A stretch of 64,000 nt of DNA from Rhodanobacter sp. Root480. Lineage in GTDB: Bacteria > Pseudomonadota > Gammaproteobacteria > Xanthomonadales > Rhodanobacteraceae. The stretch covers positions 702,322 to 766,321 of the forward strand of contig NZ_LMEX01000002.1 in NCBI RefSeq assembly GCF_001426645.1, in the 5' to 3' direction. The position numbers were made by a program, and so were the translations under genes. Below are positions 12,009 to 21,875 of this stretch, piece after piece (the stretch's first letter is position 1; each line of letters begins with the position of its first letter). The notes below the pieces were generated by a model. That model searched no databases. It was not told the origin of the DNA and was given only the letters and a program-made list of their open reading frames with translations.

Positions 12009-13739
12009 TCAGCGGCCGGTCAGCAACCGCGTCAGGCGGCTGAGCAAACCGGGCTTTTTCGCCGGGGCGTTGTCGCGCGTCTTGCCCGCCGTCACCGCCA
12101 CCTGCCGCGAGGGCCGATGGTAGGCAACCGCTTCGGCCGGCGCGGCGTTCGACTCGCGCGCGGGACGATCGGCACGCGGTGCGCGCTCGGCGCCCGCCTG
12201 GGCCACCGATGCGCCGCCGGCATCCGCGGCGACTCCGTCACGACGGCGGTTGCGGCCACCACGACGGCGGCGCGGCTTGCGCGGCGCGTCACCATTGGCG
12301 TCGGCACCTGCCTCGGTGGCGTGCACCGGCACCGGAATCGGCTGCGCGGCGGCCACCTCGGCGCTGGCATCGGCGGCGGGAGCCGGCCGCGGCTTGCGCG
12401 GCGGGCGCGGGCCGGAGCGATCCGCCCCGCGTTCACCACCGTGACCACTGCGACTGCCGGAGCGGCGCGGCTTCTCGCCCGGCCGCGGCGGCACCACGTC
12501 GCCGAACGCGGCGCTGTCGGCAGCAGCATTGGCGGCGAATTCGGCATCGATGGCACGCGGCTTGGGCATCACCAGCAACTCGGCATCCATGTGCGCCACC
12601 GGGATGCTCTGGCCGATGTACGCCTCGATATCCGGCAGGCTCATCGCATACAGGTCGCAGGCGAAACTGATCGCGTCGCCCTCGGCACCGAGGCGCGCGG
12701 TGCGGCCGATGCGATGCACGTAATCCTCGGCCTCGTGCGGCAGGTCGTAGTTGAAGACGTGGCTGACCGCCGGGATGTGCAGGCCGCGCGCGGCCACGTC
12801 GGTGGCCACCAGGATGTCGAGCTGACCGTCCTGGAAACGCTGCAGCAGCTTTTGCCGCTTCAGCTGCGGCACGTCGCCGGAGATCGCGCCCACGCGGCAG
12901 CCGTGGCGCTTCACCCGCTCGGTGACGCGCTCGGCGGCGGCCTTGGTGTTGACGAAGATGATGCTGCGGGTGGGCTGGTGCTTGTCGATCAGGTTCAGCA
13001 GCAGCGGCATCTTTTCTTCCTTGGCCGGGAAGTAGACCAGCTGGCGCACCTTGTCGGCGGTGACGTTGTCGCTTTCCACCACCAGCTTCTCGGCCTCATG
13101 CATGTGCTCGTAGGCCAGCTCCAGCACGCGGTGGCTCAGCGTGGCGGAGAACAGCAGCACCTGGCGCTGCTCACGCGGCGGCAGCTTGCGGAAGATGAAG
13201 CGCACGTCCTTGATGAAGCCGAGATCGAACATGCGATCGGCCTCGTCGATCACCATCACCTCGACGCTGTTGAGGTTGAAAACCCCCTGCTTGTGGTAAT
13301 CGAGCATGCGGCCGGGCGTGGCGATGATGATGTCGCAGCCGTCTTTCAGCTGCTGGCGCTGCTTCTCGTAATCGACGCCGCCGTAGATCAGGGCGATCTT
13401 CAGGCCGGTGTGACGGCCGATGGCCTGGGCGTCCTTGTCGATCTGGATGGCCAGCTCGCGGGTAGGCGCGATGATCAGCGACCGCGGGTCGGCATCCTTG
13501 CGCTCGGCCACCGCTGGCGTGGTCAGCAGGCGGTTCATCAGCGCCACCAGGAAGGCGCAGGTCTTGCCGGTGCCGGTCTGTGCCTGGCCGGCGACGTCCT
13601 TGCCGGACAGCGCCAGCGGCAGGGTCATTTCCTGGATCGGCGTGCAGCGGGTGAAACCGCTGTCGTCCAGGCCCTGCTGCAGCAGCGGGTGAAGATCGAA
13701 GTTGGTGAAAAAGGTGTCGGTGAGTACGGTTTGGGACAT
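12009..13739 (-). CDS. rhlB: DEAD-box RNA helicase RhlB with long basic C-terminal tail
   Basis: A 576-residue DEAD-box helicase, considerably longer than E. coli RhlB (421). The core shows motif I AQTGTGKT (about residues 53-60), [22 protein letters not shown], the SAT motif FSATLSHR and the C-terminal [12 protein letters not shown]. From about residue 400 the protein is a low-complexity tail rich in Arg, Pro, Ala and Gly with patches such as [17 protein letters not shown], likely disordered and RNA-binding. RhlB works with RNase E in mRNA decay. The neighbours trxA and rho, divergent from it, match Xanthomonas order and support RhlB over RhlE. Start set at [11 protein letters not shown]. 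Confidence 0.92.
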   Translation of the reverse strand: MSQTVLTDTFFTNFDLHPLLQQGLDDSGFTRCTPIQEMTLPLALSGKDVAGQAQTGTGKTCAFLVALMNRLLTTPAVAERKDADPRSLIIAPTRELAIQIDKDAQAIGRHTGLKIALIYGGVDYEKQRQQLKDGCDIIIATPGRMLDYHKQGVFNLNSVEVMVIDEADRMFDLGFIKDVRFIFRKLPPREQRQVLLFSATLSHRVLELAYEHMHEAEKLVVESDNVTADKVRQLVYFPAKEEKMPLLLNLIDKHQPTRSIIFVNTKAAAERVTERVKRHGCRVGAISGDVPQLKRQKLLQRFQDGQLDILVATDVAARGLHIPAVSHVFNYDLPHEAEDYVHRIGRTARLGAEGDAISFACDLYAMSLPDIEAYIGQSIPVAHMDAELLVMPKPRAIDAEFAANAAADSAAFGDVVPPRPGEKPRRSGSRSGHGGERGADRSGPRPPRKPRPAPAADASAEVAAAQPIPVPVHATEAGADANGDAPRKPRRRRGGRNRRRDGVAADAGGASVAQAGAERAPRADRPARESNAAPAEAVAYHRPSRQVAVTAGKTRDNAPAKKPGLLSRLTRLLTGR

Positions 13740-14189
13740 ATGCGGATGGTTGACCTGGCCAGACGGCGGCGTGAAGCGCTGCACCCGCTTGATGCCGGAT
13801 GTCGGCGCAGGGCGGTGCAGGACGGGATGCGCGGGTGAAGCGAGCGACCCAGCGCCAGGCCCGACGGGCCGCGCCGCAACGGGCGGCACCGGAGGTTGTC
13901 GGCTCCCTGGCTGGCGGCCTTCGCAGGCCGCCCTTGAATCGTGCCCGGAGTTGCGCTGGAATGAAGAACCTGCCGCAAGGCAGACCATCTTCCGGCTCGA
14001 CCCGCGCTTCATGGGCACCCGAGTGTAGCTGATGACGGCTCCCGGAGTCTTTACCGGCCCGGCCGCCGCCGGCGCGGCGCGCCTGCCGTGGCCGAGTTGC
14101 ATCCGAACGTGTTGCATTCGAGCGCGGCCGCCCCATTTTTCAACCACGCGGTTTACTTATCGCGTTTTGCCCAGTCACGGAGATCCCCG
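13740..14189. other. Divergent rhlB-trxA intergenic region
   Basis: About 450 bp with no convincing gene. Open frames here are extensions of the flanking genes without ribosome sites. An 8-bp hairpin, GGCGGCCT-TCGC-AGGCCGCC, lies at 13913-13932 in what would be the rhlB 5' leader. A TTGCAT at 14112-14117 is the best -35 candidate for trxA, but I see no good -10. Confidence 0.5.
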
Positions 14190-14516
14190 GTGAGCGACCT
14201 GATTACCCATGTGAACGACGATGCCTTCCAGCAGCAGGTGCTGGAATCGGATGTACCCGTATTGCTTGATTTCTGGGCGGAATGGTGCGGCCCGTGCAAG
14301 GCCATCGCACCGATGCTCGAGGATCTGGCCAAGGATTACGAAGGCAAGCTGCGGGTGGTCAAGGTCAATATCGACCACAACCAGCAGACCCCCCGCACCT
14401 ATGGCGTCCGCGGCATTCCCACCCTGATGGTGTTCAAGAACGGCAAGGTCGAGGCGACCCAGATCGGCGCCGTCAGCAAGGGGCAACTGGCCCAGATGAT
14501 CGACAAGGCCATCTGA
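14190..14516 (+). CDS. trxA: Thioredoxin TrxA
   Basis: A 108-residue classical thioredoxin, the general disulfide reductase fed by thioredoxin reductase. The active site is DFWAEWCGPCKAIAP and the cis-proline loop is VRGIPTLMVFKNG. The start is GTG (MSDLITHVNDD), preceded by GGAGA; this gives standard thioredoxin length. The longer in-frame ATG at 14088 would add an unrelated extension. Followed after 165 bp by rho on the same strand. Confidence 0.97.
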   Translation: MSDLITHVNDDAFQQQVLESDVPVLLDFWAEWCGPCKAIAPMLEDLAKDYEGKLRVVKVNIDHNQQTPRTYGVRGIPTLMVFKNGKVEATQIGAVSKGQLAQMIDKAI

Positions 14517-14545
14517 ACCGCTCCACCTGAACCATCCAGTGATTC

Positions 14546-14576
14546 CCGCCGCGTGCTTTACGGCCGCACGCGGCGG
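14546..14576 (+). terminator. Strong hairpin between trxA and rho, without a U tract
   Basis: CCGCCGCGTGC and GCACGCGGCGG form an 11-bp perfect GC-rich stem with a 9-base loop, 30 bp after trxA. It is followed by ATGCTAGATT rather than a run of T, so it is not a classical intrinsic terminator. It may protect the trxA mRNA 3' end or act in the rho leader. Confidence 0.45.
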
Positions 14577-14681
14577 ATGCTAGATTCATCGCGTCCGTCG
14601 GGACAGTCCTGTCCCCCAGCGCCCTCCGCGCGACGCACATCCTCCCTCCTGTAATTCAACGGCGCCCCGCGAGGATTGCCC

Positions 14682-16544
14682 GTGTCCGATACCGAAAACC
14701 ACACCCCGAACGACGCCGTTGGCGCCGACGCCAAACCTGTTGCCGAAGGCAAGCCCGAGCCGCGCCCGCGCGCGCCGCGCCGCACGGCGGCAGCCATAGC
14801 GGCGGCAAACGCCGAGAAAGCGGCCAAGTCATCCGCGGCGGAAAAACCGGCCGCCGAAACCGCCGACCGGCCGGCCCCCGCGCCAGCCCCGACGCCGTCC
14901 GCCCCCGTGCAGGGCAACCTGCCCGTAGCGCCGCCGGCCGCCGCCTCATCCAGCGAGGCGCCCGCTCCACGCGCGCCGCAGGAATCACGCGAAGCGGGCC
15001 CGGCCGGCAACGCCAACCCCCAGAACCAGGGCCAGGCGTCGAACCCGAACCAGGGACAGAACCCGTCGTCCAACCAGGGCCAGAATCAGGGCCAGGGGCA
15101 GAACAACGGCAACGGCGGTCGCGAGGGTCGCGAGGGTCGCGAAGGCCGTGGCCGGCGCCGCCGCAACGAGCGCAACCCGCAGCAGCAACCGCCGCGCGGA
15201 CAGAACAACAACCCGCGCCACAACAACCCGAACGGCTTGCCGGTGGACGACGACAACGCCGATCCGGGCAGCAACGACCGCGTCATCAACCTCACCGAAC
15301 TGAAGCGCAAGAACGCGCCGCAACTGCTGGAATTCGCCGAGTCGCTGGGCATCCACGAAGGCATCGCCCGCGCGCGCAAACAGGACGTGATCTTCAACGT
15401 GCTCAAGGCGCACGCACGCTCCGGCGGCGGCATCTGGGCCGAAGGCGTGCTGGAAATCCTGCAGGACGGCTTCGGCTTCATGCGCTCGGCCGACGAAAGC
15501 TACCTGGCCGGCCCCGACGACATCTACGTCTCGCCCAGCCAGATCCGCCGTTTCAACCTGCGCACCGGCGACTACATCACCGGCCGCGTGCGTCACCCGA
15601 AGGAAGGCGAGCGTTACTTCGCCATGCTGCGGGTGGAGACGATCAACGGCGATCCGCCGGAAGCATCGAAAAACAAGATGCTGTTCGAGAATCTCACCCC
15701 GCTGTTCCCGCGCAAGGCGTTCAAGCTGGAACGCGGCAACGGGTCCAGCGAGGACATCACCGGCCGCATCCTCGATTTGATCGCGCCGATCGGCAAGGGC
15801 CAGCGCGGCCTGATCGTCTCCCAGCCGAAATCCGGCAAGACGATGATGCTGCAGAACATCGCTCAGGCCATCCAGTACAACCACCCCGAAGCGCACCTGA
15901 TCATCCTGCTGGTCGACGAGCGGCCTGAGGAAGTCACCGAAATCGCCCGCACCGTGCGCGCCGAGGTCATCAGCTCGACCTTCGACGAGCCGGCCGTGCG
16001 CCACGTGCAGGTCGCCGAGATGGTGATCGAGCGGGCCAAGCGCCTGGTCGAGCACAAGAAGGACGTGATCATCCTGCTGGATTCGATCACCCGCCTGGCG
16101 CGCGCCTACAACACCGTGATCCCCAGCTCCGGCAAGGTGCTCACCGGTGGCGTGGACGCGAACGCGCTGCAGCGCCCGAAGCGCTTCTTCGGCGCGGCCC
16201 GCAACGTCGAGGAAGGCGGCAGCCTGACCATCATCGCCACCGCGCTGACCGAAACCGGCAGCAAGATGGACGAGGTGATCTACGAGGAGTTCAAGGGCAC
16301 CGGCAACATGGAAGTCCACCTGAGCCGGCGCATCTCCGAGAAGCGTGTCTACCCGGCCATCGACATCAACCGCTCCGGCACCCGCCGCGAAGACTTGCTG
16401 ATCGACCCGGACATGCTCGCCAAGATCTGGATCCTGCGCAAACTGCTGCACCCGATGGACGAGCTGTCGGCGATGGAGTTCATGCTGGACAAGATGAAGA
16501 ACACCAAGTCCAACGACGAGTTCTTCAACTCGATGAAGCGCTGA
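14682..16544 (+). CDS. rho: Transcription termination factor Rho with an extended disordered N-terminus
   Basis: A 620-residue Rho; E. coli Rho has 419. Residues 1-200 are an added low-complexity region: Ala/Pro/Glu-rich, then Asn/Gln/Gly repeats of the NQGQ type around residues 107-145, a [16 protein letters not shown] patch and more Asn/Pro. The normal protein then begins with [20 protein letters not shown], followed by the cold-shock-like RNA-binding domain ([11 protein letters not shown]). The Walker A loop QPKSGKT is near residue 376, DERPEEV follows, and the Q-loop [20 protein letters not shown] is present. The start is GTG 7 bp after GAGG. Rho is the RNA-dependent ATPase hexamer that terminates transcription. 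Confidence 0.96.
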   Translation: MSDTENHTPNDAVGADAKPVAEGKPEPRPRAPRRTAAAIAAANAEKAAKSSAAEKPAAETADRPAPAPAPTPSAPVQGNLPVAPPAAASSSEAPAPRAPQESREAGPAGNANPQNQGQASNPNQGQNPSSNQGQNQGQGQNNGNGGREGREGREGRGRRRRNERNPQQQPPRGQNNNPRHNNPNGLPVDDDNADPGSNDRVINLTELKRKNAPQLLEFAESLGIHEGIARARKQDVIFNVLKAHARSGGGIWAEGVLEILQDGFGFMRSADESYLAGPDDIYVSPSQIRRFNLRTGDYITGRVRHPKEGERYFAMLRVETINGDPPEASKNKMLFENLTPLFPRKAFKLERGNGSSEDITGRILDLIAPIGKGQRGLIVSQPKSGKTMMLQNIAQAIQYNHPEAHLIILLVDERPEEVTEIARTVRAEVISSTFDEPAVRHVQVAEMVIERAKRLVEHKKDVIILLDSITRLARAYNTVIPSSGKVLTGGVDANALQRPKRFFGAARNVEEGGSLTIIATALTETGSKMDEVIYEEFKGTGNMEVHLSRRISEKRVYPAIDINRSGTRREDLLIDPDMLAKIWILRKLLHPMDELSAMEFMLDKMKNTKSNDEFFNSMKR

Positions 16545-16550
16545 AGAGCC

Positions 16551-16639
16551 GGGAATAGGGATTCGGGAATAGGGACTCGCAAAAGCCTCGAAGCCGAGCT
16601 TCTGCCCCCTCTCCCCCAAGCGACGCTTGGGGGAGAGGG
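16551..16639. repeat. Tandem GGGAATAGGG repeat and CCCTCTCCCCC hairpin
   Basis: Two direct 14-base units, GGGAATAGGGATTC and GGGAATAGGGACTC, lie at 16551-16578. A perfect 15-bp hairpin follows at 16607-16639, with arms CCCTCTCCCCCAAGC and GCTTGGGGGAGAGGG. The GGGAATAGGG unit recurs as an inverted pair at 46257-46387, so this is a dispersed intergenic repeat family rather than a gene-specific signal. Confidence 0.7.
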
Positions 16640-16666
16640 CTGGGGTGAGGGGCGCTCTCCGCAAGG

Positions 16667-16690
16667 GCCGGCTTGTCGCCGGCTTTTTTT
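16667..16690 (+). terminator. Rho-independent terminator downstream of rho
   Basis: GCCGGC-TTGTC-GCCGGC followed by seven T residues is a textbook intrinsic terminator on the plus strand. From here to the gshA start (about 270 bp) I see no gene and no clear promoter. Confidence 0.85.
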
Positions 16691-16961
16691 GTGCCGTAAG
16701 CTCTGTGCTGGAACGCCGCCACCGGCCAGGAACGTCACTGGCCACGATTGGCCGGAAGAATGGATTGCCCGAACCGCTCGTACAGCGACTGGCGTGTCCC
16801 GCCATCGTAGCGGCGCACTGAACGCATACCGCCTGATCCAGCTCAGGGCGTACGCGGCCCCGTGTTGGTTCAATGAGCTGTCCGACCCCGCATTCCACGA
16901 CACCCCTTTTCGTCGCCTTGCGCCGCCCCCATAGTGTCGGCTTCCCCTGCGAGGCTATGCC

Positions 16962-18329
16962 GTGTCCATACCCAGTGCCGCCAAAAGCACGCCGATCGGC
17001 GGTCGCCAGCAACTCGCTGATTACCTGGCTGCCGGCGAAAAGCCCCGCGAAGCCTGGCGCATCGGTACCGAGCACGAGAAGTTCGGCTTTCTCACCGACA
17101 GCCTGCGCCCGCCCACCTTCGAGGGTGATCGCGGTATCCGCGTGTTGCTGGAAACGCTGGCCAGCCGCTACGGCTGGCAGATCGCCCGCGAAGGCGACAT
17201 CCCGGTGGCGCTGACCCGCGGCATGGCCAACATCACGCTGGAACCGGCCGGCCAGCTGGAGCTTTCCGGTGCGCCGCTGGAAACGGTGCACGACACCTGT
17301 CGCGAAGTGAATTCGCACCTGGACGAAGTGCGCTCGGTGGCCGACACGCTGGGCATCGGCTTCCTGGGCATGGGCTTCCAGCCGAAATGGCCGCGCGACG
17401 AAATGCCGTGGATGCCCAAGGGCCGCTACAAGATCATGCACGAGTACATGCCCAAGGTCGGCTCGCTGGGCCTGGACATGATGACCCGCACCTGCACCGT
17501 GCAGGTGAACCTGGATTTCGGCAGCCAGGCCGACATGGTCAAGAAATTCCGCGTCAGCCTGGCACTGCAGCCGATCGCCACCGCACTGTTCGCCGACTCG
17601 CCGTTTACGGAAGGCCGTCCAAACGGCTATCAGTCCTACCGCTCGCACATCTGGACCGACACCGACAACGATCGCACCGGCATGCTCGATTTCGTGTTCG
17701 AGGACGGCTTCGGCTACGAGCGCTATGTCGACTACATCCTCGACGTGCCGATGTATTTCAGCCTGCAGAACGGCAAGTACCTCGACCTGGCCGGTCAGGA
17801 TTTCAAGCAGTTCATGGCCGGCAACCTCGCCGCCCTGCCCGGCACCCGCGCCACCATGAAGGACTGGGCCGACCATCTCACCACCGCGTTCCCCGAAGTG
17901 CGGCTGAAGCAATACCTGGAAATGCGCGGCGCCGATGGCGGTCCGTGGAACCGGCTGTGCGCCCTGCCCGCGTTCTGGGTCGGCCTGTTGTACGACGATG
18001 AAGCGCTGGATGCCGCCTGGGACCTGGTCAAGGATTTCAGCCTCACCGAGCGCCACGCGCTGCGCGAAGGCGTGCCGAAGCATGCGCTGAAGCTGCCGTT
18101 CCGCAACGGCACCGTGCGCGACCTGGCCGAGCAGGCACTGAAGATCGCCGCACACGGCCTGCAGCGCCGCGCCCGCCTCAACGCCAACGGTGCCGACGAA
18201 CGCGTCTTCCTGGAACCGCTGCTGGAAATCGTGCAAGCCAACCAGACCCCGGCCGATCGCAAGCTGGAGCTTTTCCACGGCCCGTGGAATGGCAGCGTGG
18301 ACCCGGTGTTCCGCGAGTTCGCGTACTGA
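16962..18329 (+). CDS. gshA: Glutamate-cysteine ligase, plant/proteobacterial type (GCS2 family)
   Basis: A 455-residue enzyme catalysing the ATP-dependent first step of glutathione synthesis. It begins with the family motif [12 protein letters not shown] and contains [39 protein letters not shown] and [13 protein letters not shown], as in the plant-type ligases common in Xanthomonadales, unlike the unrelated E. coli GshA fold family. The start is GTG at 16962, with GAGG 9 bp upstream. It stands alone, with a repeat element and terminator after it. Confidence 0.94.
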   Translation: MSIPSAAKSTPIGGRQQLADYLAAGEKPREAWRIGTEHEKFGFLTDSLRPPTFEGDRGIRVLLETLASRYGWQIAREGDIPVALTRGMANITLEPAGQLELSGAPLETVHDTCREVNSHLDEVRSVADTLGIGFLGMGFQPKWPRDEMPWMPKGRYKIMHEYMPKVGSLGLDMMTRTCTVQVNLDFGSQADMVKKFRVSLALQPIATALFADSPFTEGRPNGYQSYRSHIWTDTDNDRTGMLDFVFEDGFGYERYVDYILDVPMYFSLQNGKYLDLAGQDFKQFMAGNLAALPGTRATMKDWADHLTTAFPEVRLKQYLEMRGADGGPWNRLCALPAFWVGLLYDDEALDAAWDLVKDFSLTERHALREGVPKHALKLPFRNGTVRDLAEQALKIAAHGLQRRARLNANGADERVFLEPLLEIVQANQTPADRKLELFHGPWNGSVDPVFREFAY

Positions 18330-18334
18330 AACGT

Positions 18335-18405
18335 GTAGGAGCGCACCCTGTGCGCGATGCTTTTCGTTGCGGCGAAGAGCCATCGCGCACAGGGTGCGCT
18401 CCTAC
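18335..18405. repeat. REP-like palindrome, GTAGGAGCG family
   Basis: A perfect 25-bp inverted repeat. The arms are 18335-18359, beginning GTAGGAGCGCACCC, and 18381-18405; the loop is 21 bases. The same outer arms (GTAGGAGCG / CGCTCCTAC) are found at 47136-47204, and related GTGGGAGCG copies at 49495 and 53138. All are intergenic. Confidence 0.85.
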
Positions 18406-18426
18406 CGACGGTGTATCGAGCAACGG

Positions 18427-18452
18427 AAAAGGCCGGCTTTCGCCGGCCTTTT
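18427..18452. terminator. Bidirectional terminator between gshA and the M3 peptidase gene
   Basis: AAAAGGCCGGC-TTTC-GCCGGCCTTTT: a GC stem flanked by A4 and T4 tracts, positioned between two convergent genes and able to terminate both. Confidence 0.88.
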
Positions 18453-18471
18453 CCTCATGCGTCAGGCAACA

Positions 18472-20619
18472 TCACTTTGCCGCCGGCGCATCCTTCAAGC
18501 CACGATTCTCCAGCATCGGCTCGATCTCCGGCTCCTGCCCGCGCCAGTTGCGGTACATCGTGGCCAGGTCTTCGGTGTTGCCGCGAGAGAGCACCATCTT
18601 GCGGAAGCGGTCGCCGTTGGCGCGGGTCATGCCGCCGTGGTCCTTGAACGCCACGAAGGCGTCGTCGGCCAGCATTTCGGTCCACAGGTAGGCGTAGTAG
18701 CCGGCGGCGTAGCCGTTGCCCCAGATGTGCTGGAAGTAGCTGGAGCGGTAGCGCGGCGGCACGTAGCTGAGGTCGGTCTTGTCCTTTTTCAGCGCGGCGG
18801 CCTCGAACGCGTCGGCGTCCTGCAGCGGCGCGCTGGCGGGTAGCGTGTGCCAGTTCATGTCCAGCAGCGCGGCGGAGACCAGCTCGGTCATGTTGTAGCC
18901 GGAGTTGAACTTGCCCGCCTTCTTCATCTTGTCGACCAGCGGCTGCGGCATCGGCGCACCGGTCTTGTAGTGCTTGGCGTAGTGCGCGAACACCTTGGGG
19001 TTGGTCGCCCAGTGCTCGTTGAACTGCGAGGGGAACTCGACGAAGTCGCGCGCGGTGTTGGTGCCGGACAGGGTCGGGTACTGCTCGTCGGCGAAAATGC
19101 CGTGCAGCGCATGGCCGAACTCGTGGAACATGGTGATGACGTCATCGAACGACAGCAGTGCCGGCTGGCCCGCGGCTGGTTTGCTGAAGTTGCCGACGTT
19201 GTAGATCACCGGTTTGGTGCCCAGCAGTTTCGACTGGGTGACCAGGTTGTCCATCCAGGCGCCGCCGTTCTTGTTGTCGCGCTTGAAGTAGTCGCAGTAG
19301 AACAGCGCCAGCGAGCTGCCGTCCTGATCGAACACCTCGAACACGCGCACGTCCGGCTGCCACACGGGGATGTCGTGGCGTTCCTTGAAAGTCAGGCCGT
19401 AGAGCTGGTTGGCGGCATAGAACACGCCGTTCTGCAGCACGTTGTCCAGTTCGAAATACGGCTTGATCTGGTTTTCGTCGAGGTCGTACTTCGCCTTGCG
19501 CACCTGCTCGGCATAGAAGTTCCAGTCCCACGGCGCCACCTTGAAACCACCGTGCTGCTGGTCGATGACGGCCTGGATGTCCTTCGCCTCGGTTTCGGCG
19601 CGGGCGGTGGCGGCAGGGACCAACCGCTGCATGAAGGCGATCGCCGTTTCCGGCGTCTTGGCCATCTGGTCGTCCAGCTTCCACCCGGCGTAGTTCTTGA
19701 AGCCCAGCAGCCTGGCCTGCTCGGCGCGGATCTGCGCCAGCCGTTCGATGGTCTTGCGGGTGTCGTTGGCATCGCCTTGTTCGGCGCGGTTCCACGAGGC
19801 CTTGAACAAGGCCTCGCGCGTGGCGCGATCGTTCAGATCCTGCAGTTCCGGCTGCTGGGTGGTGTTCTGCAGGGTCAATACGTACTTGCCATCCAGCTTG
19901 CGGTCCTTGGCGGCCGCGGTGGCGGCGGCCAGTTCGGCATCGGACAGGCTGGCGAGTTTCGATTTGTCATCGACCACCAGCGCGGCAGCCTTGGTCGCGG
20001 CCAGCAGCTTGTTGGTGAAGGCGGTGCTGAGCGTGGATTCTTCCTTGTTCAGCGCCTTCAGCTTGGCCTTGTCGGCGTCGGAAAGCTTGGCGCCGGCGTG
20101 GACGAAATCACGGTAGACCACCTCGACCAGCCGCTTCGATTCCGGATCAAGCTTGAGCGTGTCGCGCTGGTTGTAGACGGTTTCAATACGATGGAACAGC
20201 TTGTCGTTGAACGAGATCGCATCGCGATGCGCGGACAACCGCGGCGCTTCCTGCTCCTGGATTTTCTGCAGCGTGTCGTCGGTGTTGGCGCCGGTGACGG
20301 TGTCGAACGCGGCCATCACGCGGTTCAGCATGGCGCCGGATTTCTCCATCGCCACGAAGGTGTTTTCAAAGGTGGGTGCGGCGGGGTTGTTGGCGATCTT
20401 TTCGATTTCCGCCAGATGCTGGCGCATGCCCTCTTCGATCGCCGGCTGGTAGTCGCCATCACTGATCTTGTCGAACGGCGGCGCCTGGAACGGCAGCGTG
20501 CTGGCGGCGTAGAACGGGTTGCTGCCGAGGTCGGCGCCAGCGGTGTTCACGGCAGCCTGGGTGGAGAACGCGGCAAGCGACATGGTGGTGGCGATCACTA
20601 GAGTGCGAAGGGGAAACAT
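18472..20619 (-). CDS. dcp: Exported M3-family zinc metallopeptidase (peptidyl-dipeptidase Dcp-like)
   Basis: A 715-residue protein with a signal peptide (MFPLRTLVIATTMSLAAFSTQAA), so it acts in the periplasm. The zinc site HEFGHALHG is near residue 499, with the downstream glutamate in the NTARDFVEFPSQFNEHWA segment. These are the M3 (thimet oligopeptidase/Dcp) signatures, and the length matches exported peptidyl-dipeptidases of Xanthomonadales. Such enzymes cleave short peptides, Dcp by removing C-terminal dipeptides. The start follows GGAG by 8 bp. Dcp versus oligopeptidase A specificity cannot be settled by motifs; the signal peptide favours the exported Dcp type. Confidence 0.9.
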   Translation of the reverse strand: MFPLRTLVIATTMSLAAFSTQAAVNTAGADLGSNPFYAASTLPFQAPPFDKISDGDYQPAIEEGMRQHLAEIEKIANNPAAPTFENTFVAMEKSGAMLNRVMAAFDTVTGANTDDTLQKIQEQEAPRLSAHRDAISFNDKLFHRIETVYNQRDTLKLDPESKRLVEVVYRDFVHAGAKLSDADKAKLKALNKEESTLSTAFTNKLLAATKAAALVVDDKSKLASLSDAELAAATAAAKDRKLDGKYVLTLQNTTQQPELQDLNDRATREALFKASWNRAEQGDANDTRKTIERLAQIRAEQARLLGFKNYAGWKLDDQMAKTPETAIAFMQRLVPAATARAETEAKDIQAVIDQQHGGFKVAPWDWNFYAEQVRKAKYDLDENQIKPYFELDNVLQNGVFYAANQLYGLTFKERHDIPVWQPDVRVFEVFDQDGSSLALFYCDYFKRDNKNGGAWMDNLVTQSKLLGTKPVIYNVGNFSKPAAGQPALLSFDDVITMFHEFGHALHGIFADEQYPTLSGTNTARDFVEFPSQFNEHWATNPKVFAHYAKHYKTGAPMPQPLVDKMKKAGKFNSGYNMTELVSAALLDMNWHTLPASAPLQDADAFEAAALKKDKTDLSYVPPRYRSSYFQHIWGNGYAAGYYAYLWTEMLADDAFVAFKDHGGMTRANGDRFRKMVLSRGNTEDLATMYRNWRGQEPEIEPMLENRGLKDAPAAK

Positions 20620-20716
20620 CGTGCTTACTCCGTTGGGTACACCCAAACGTGCAACCTGGCAACAATGGGGTCAATGCCACTAACGGCACTGGTGATCACC
20701 ACGACCAACCGCGCGT

Positions 20717-21064
20717 TCAAGCCGCCCGCAGATCGCGCAATTGCCACGCCGAGCCCACCAGCAGGTACAGGCGATGGCGCACCACGCTCATCGGCAGTGA
20801 GGTCACCAGGTCAACCTCGGTGTGCAGGCCGGCCAGGTGCGCGCTGACCTGCGCTTCGGGATCGGCATCGCCCAGGCTCGCATCCACGGCGTCCGGATCA
20901 GGCTGCACGGCGCGCCAGCGCTGGAACAGGCCATCGTCGCGCAATGATTCCTGCAGGATGGCGGCAAAACTGCGCGGATCGACGCCGTCGTAGCTGAAAC
21001 GCGGGTCATCGCCACGTGCGTGGGCCAGGTCGGCGATGGAGAGGTAGTAGTGGTGTCGACTCAT
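20717..21064 (-). CDS. Conserved hypothetical protein, 115 residues
   Basis: A small, acidic, soluble-looking protein beginning MSRHHYYLSIADLAHARGDD, with a GGAG ribosome site 5 bp before the ATG. There is no signal peptide, TM segment or cysteine motif. The centre contains FSYDGVDPRSFAAILQESLRDDGLFQRWRA and the end VVRHRLYLLVGSAWQLRDLRAA. I do not recognise the family. Codon usage is typical of the chromosome. It lies between the M3 peptidase and bioD on the same strand, but with gaps near 100 bp on each side, so cotranscription is uncertain. Confidence 0.7.
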   Translation of the reverse strand: MSRHHYYLSIADLAHARGDDPRFSYDGVDPRSFAAILQESLRDDGLFQRWRAVQPDPDAVDASLGDADPEAQVSAHLAGLHTEVDLVTSLPMSVVRHRLYLLVGSAWQLRDLRAA

Positions 21065-21176
21065 GTTCACTCCGGTGGGCATCGGGGATGTGCCCACCGG
21101 ATATCGACGCATAGTGGCCGTGAAGCGCGCCTGACGGCGGCGCGTGAAATGCGCGACCGCAGCGCTGGAAAGGTCG

Positions 21177-21875
21177 TTACGCGGCCGCCATCCGGTTGGC
21201 GTCCTGCACCGCGGCGACGGCGGCAGTCAGTTGCGCAGCGGCCAGCGCCGGCACGACGCCATGCGGCAGCACGCCGAGGCAAGGCGCAGGCAACAGCTCG
21301 CGCAGGGTGGCCAGGTTTTCGTCCAGCGCATCCATCGCCGGGTCGATCCGGTTGCCGATCCAGCCGATCAGCCGGCAACCATCGGCGACGATCGCCCGCG
21401 CGCTCAACTGCGCATGGTTGAGGCAACCCAGTCGCAAGCCCACCACCAGGATCACCGGCAACTGCCACTGCCGTGGAATGTCCGCGGCGGATAGCCCGGG
21501 CGCCAGCGGCACCATCCAGCCGCCCACGCCTTCCACCACCACGCAGTCGTGCGTGCGTTCCAGTTGCTCGAACGCGGCGCGCAGCGGCGGCATCGAGATC
21601 AGCACGCCATCGTGGGCGGCCGCCAGGTGCGGCGACAACGGGTCGCGCATCGAGAACGGGTTGATCACCGCATACGGCAACGGCGCGCTGCTGGCCGCCT
21701 GCAGCGCCAGCGCATCCTCGTTGCGCAGGCCGTCGGGTGTTTCCTCGCAGCCGCTGGCCACGGGTTTCATGCCGCACGCCACCAGGCCGGCGGCGCGCAG
21801 CGCATGCAGCAGGGTGCAGGAGCTGTGGGTCTTGCCGATGCCGGTATCGGTGCCCGCGATGAAGACGGCGCTCAT
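21177..21875 (-). CDS. bioD: Dethiobiotin synthetase BioD
   Basis: A 232-residue P-loop enzyme that closes the ureido ring of dethiobiotin from 7,8-diaminopelargonate, CO2 and ATP. The nucleotide loop is FIAGTDTGIGKT, the substrate segment is MKPVASGCEETPDG, and VVVEGVGGWMVPL is the family's Walker-B-like strand. Its ATG overlaps the stop of the upstream membrane-protein gene as ATGA. No other biotin genes are in the window. Confidence 0.95.
   Translation of the reverse strand: MSAVFIAGTDTGIGKTHSSCTLLHALRAAGLVACGMKPVASGCEETPDGLRNEDALALQAASSAPLPYAVINPFSMRDPLSPHLAAAHDGVLISMPPLRAAFEQLERTHDCVVVEGVGGWMVPLAPGLSAADIPRQWQLPVILVVGLRLGCLNHAQLSARAIVADGCRLIGWIGNRIDPAMDALDENLATLRELLPAPCLGVLPHGVVPALAAAQLTAAVAAVQDANRMAAA

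Noticed and set aside
15000-15130. Repeats in rho read as a CRISPR-like or tandem DNA array
   Set aside because: They are in-frame codon repeats (NQGQ, GRE) within the coding sequence, without spacers of constant size.
14985-18383. Very long minus-strand open frame (over 1100 codons) opposite rho and gshA
   Set aside because: It is the mirror of GC-rich coding frames, shows no domain and spans two real genes and a terminator.
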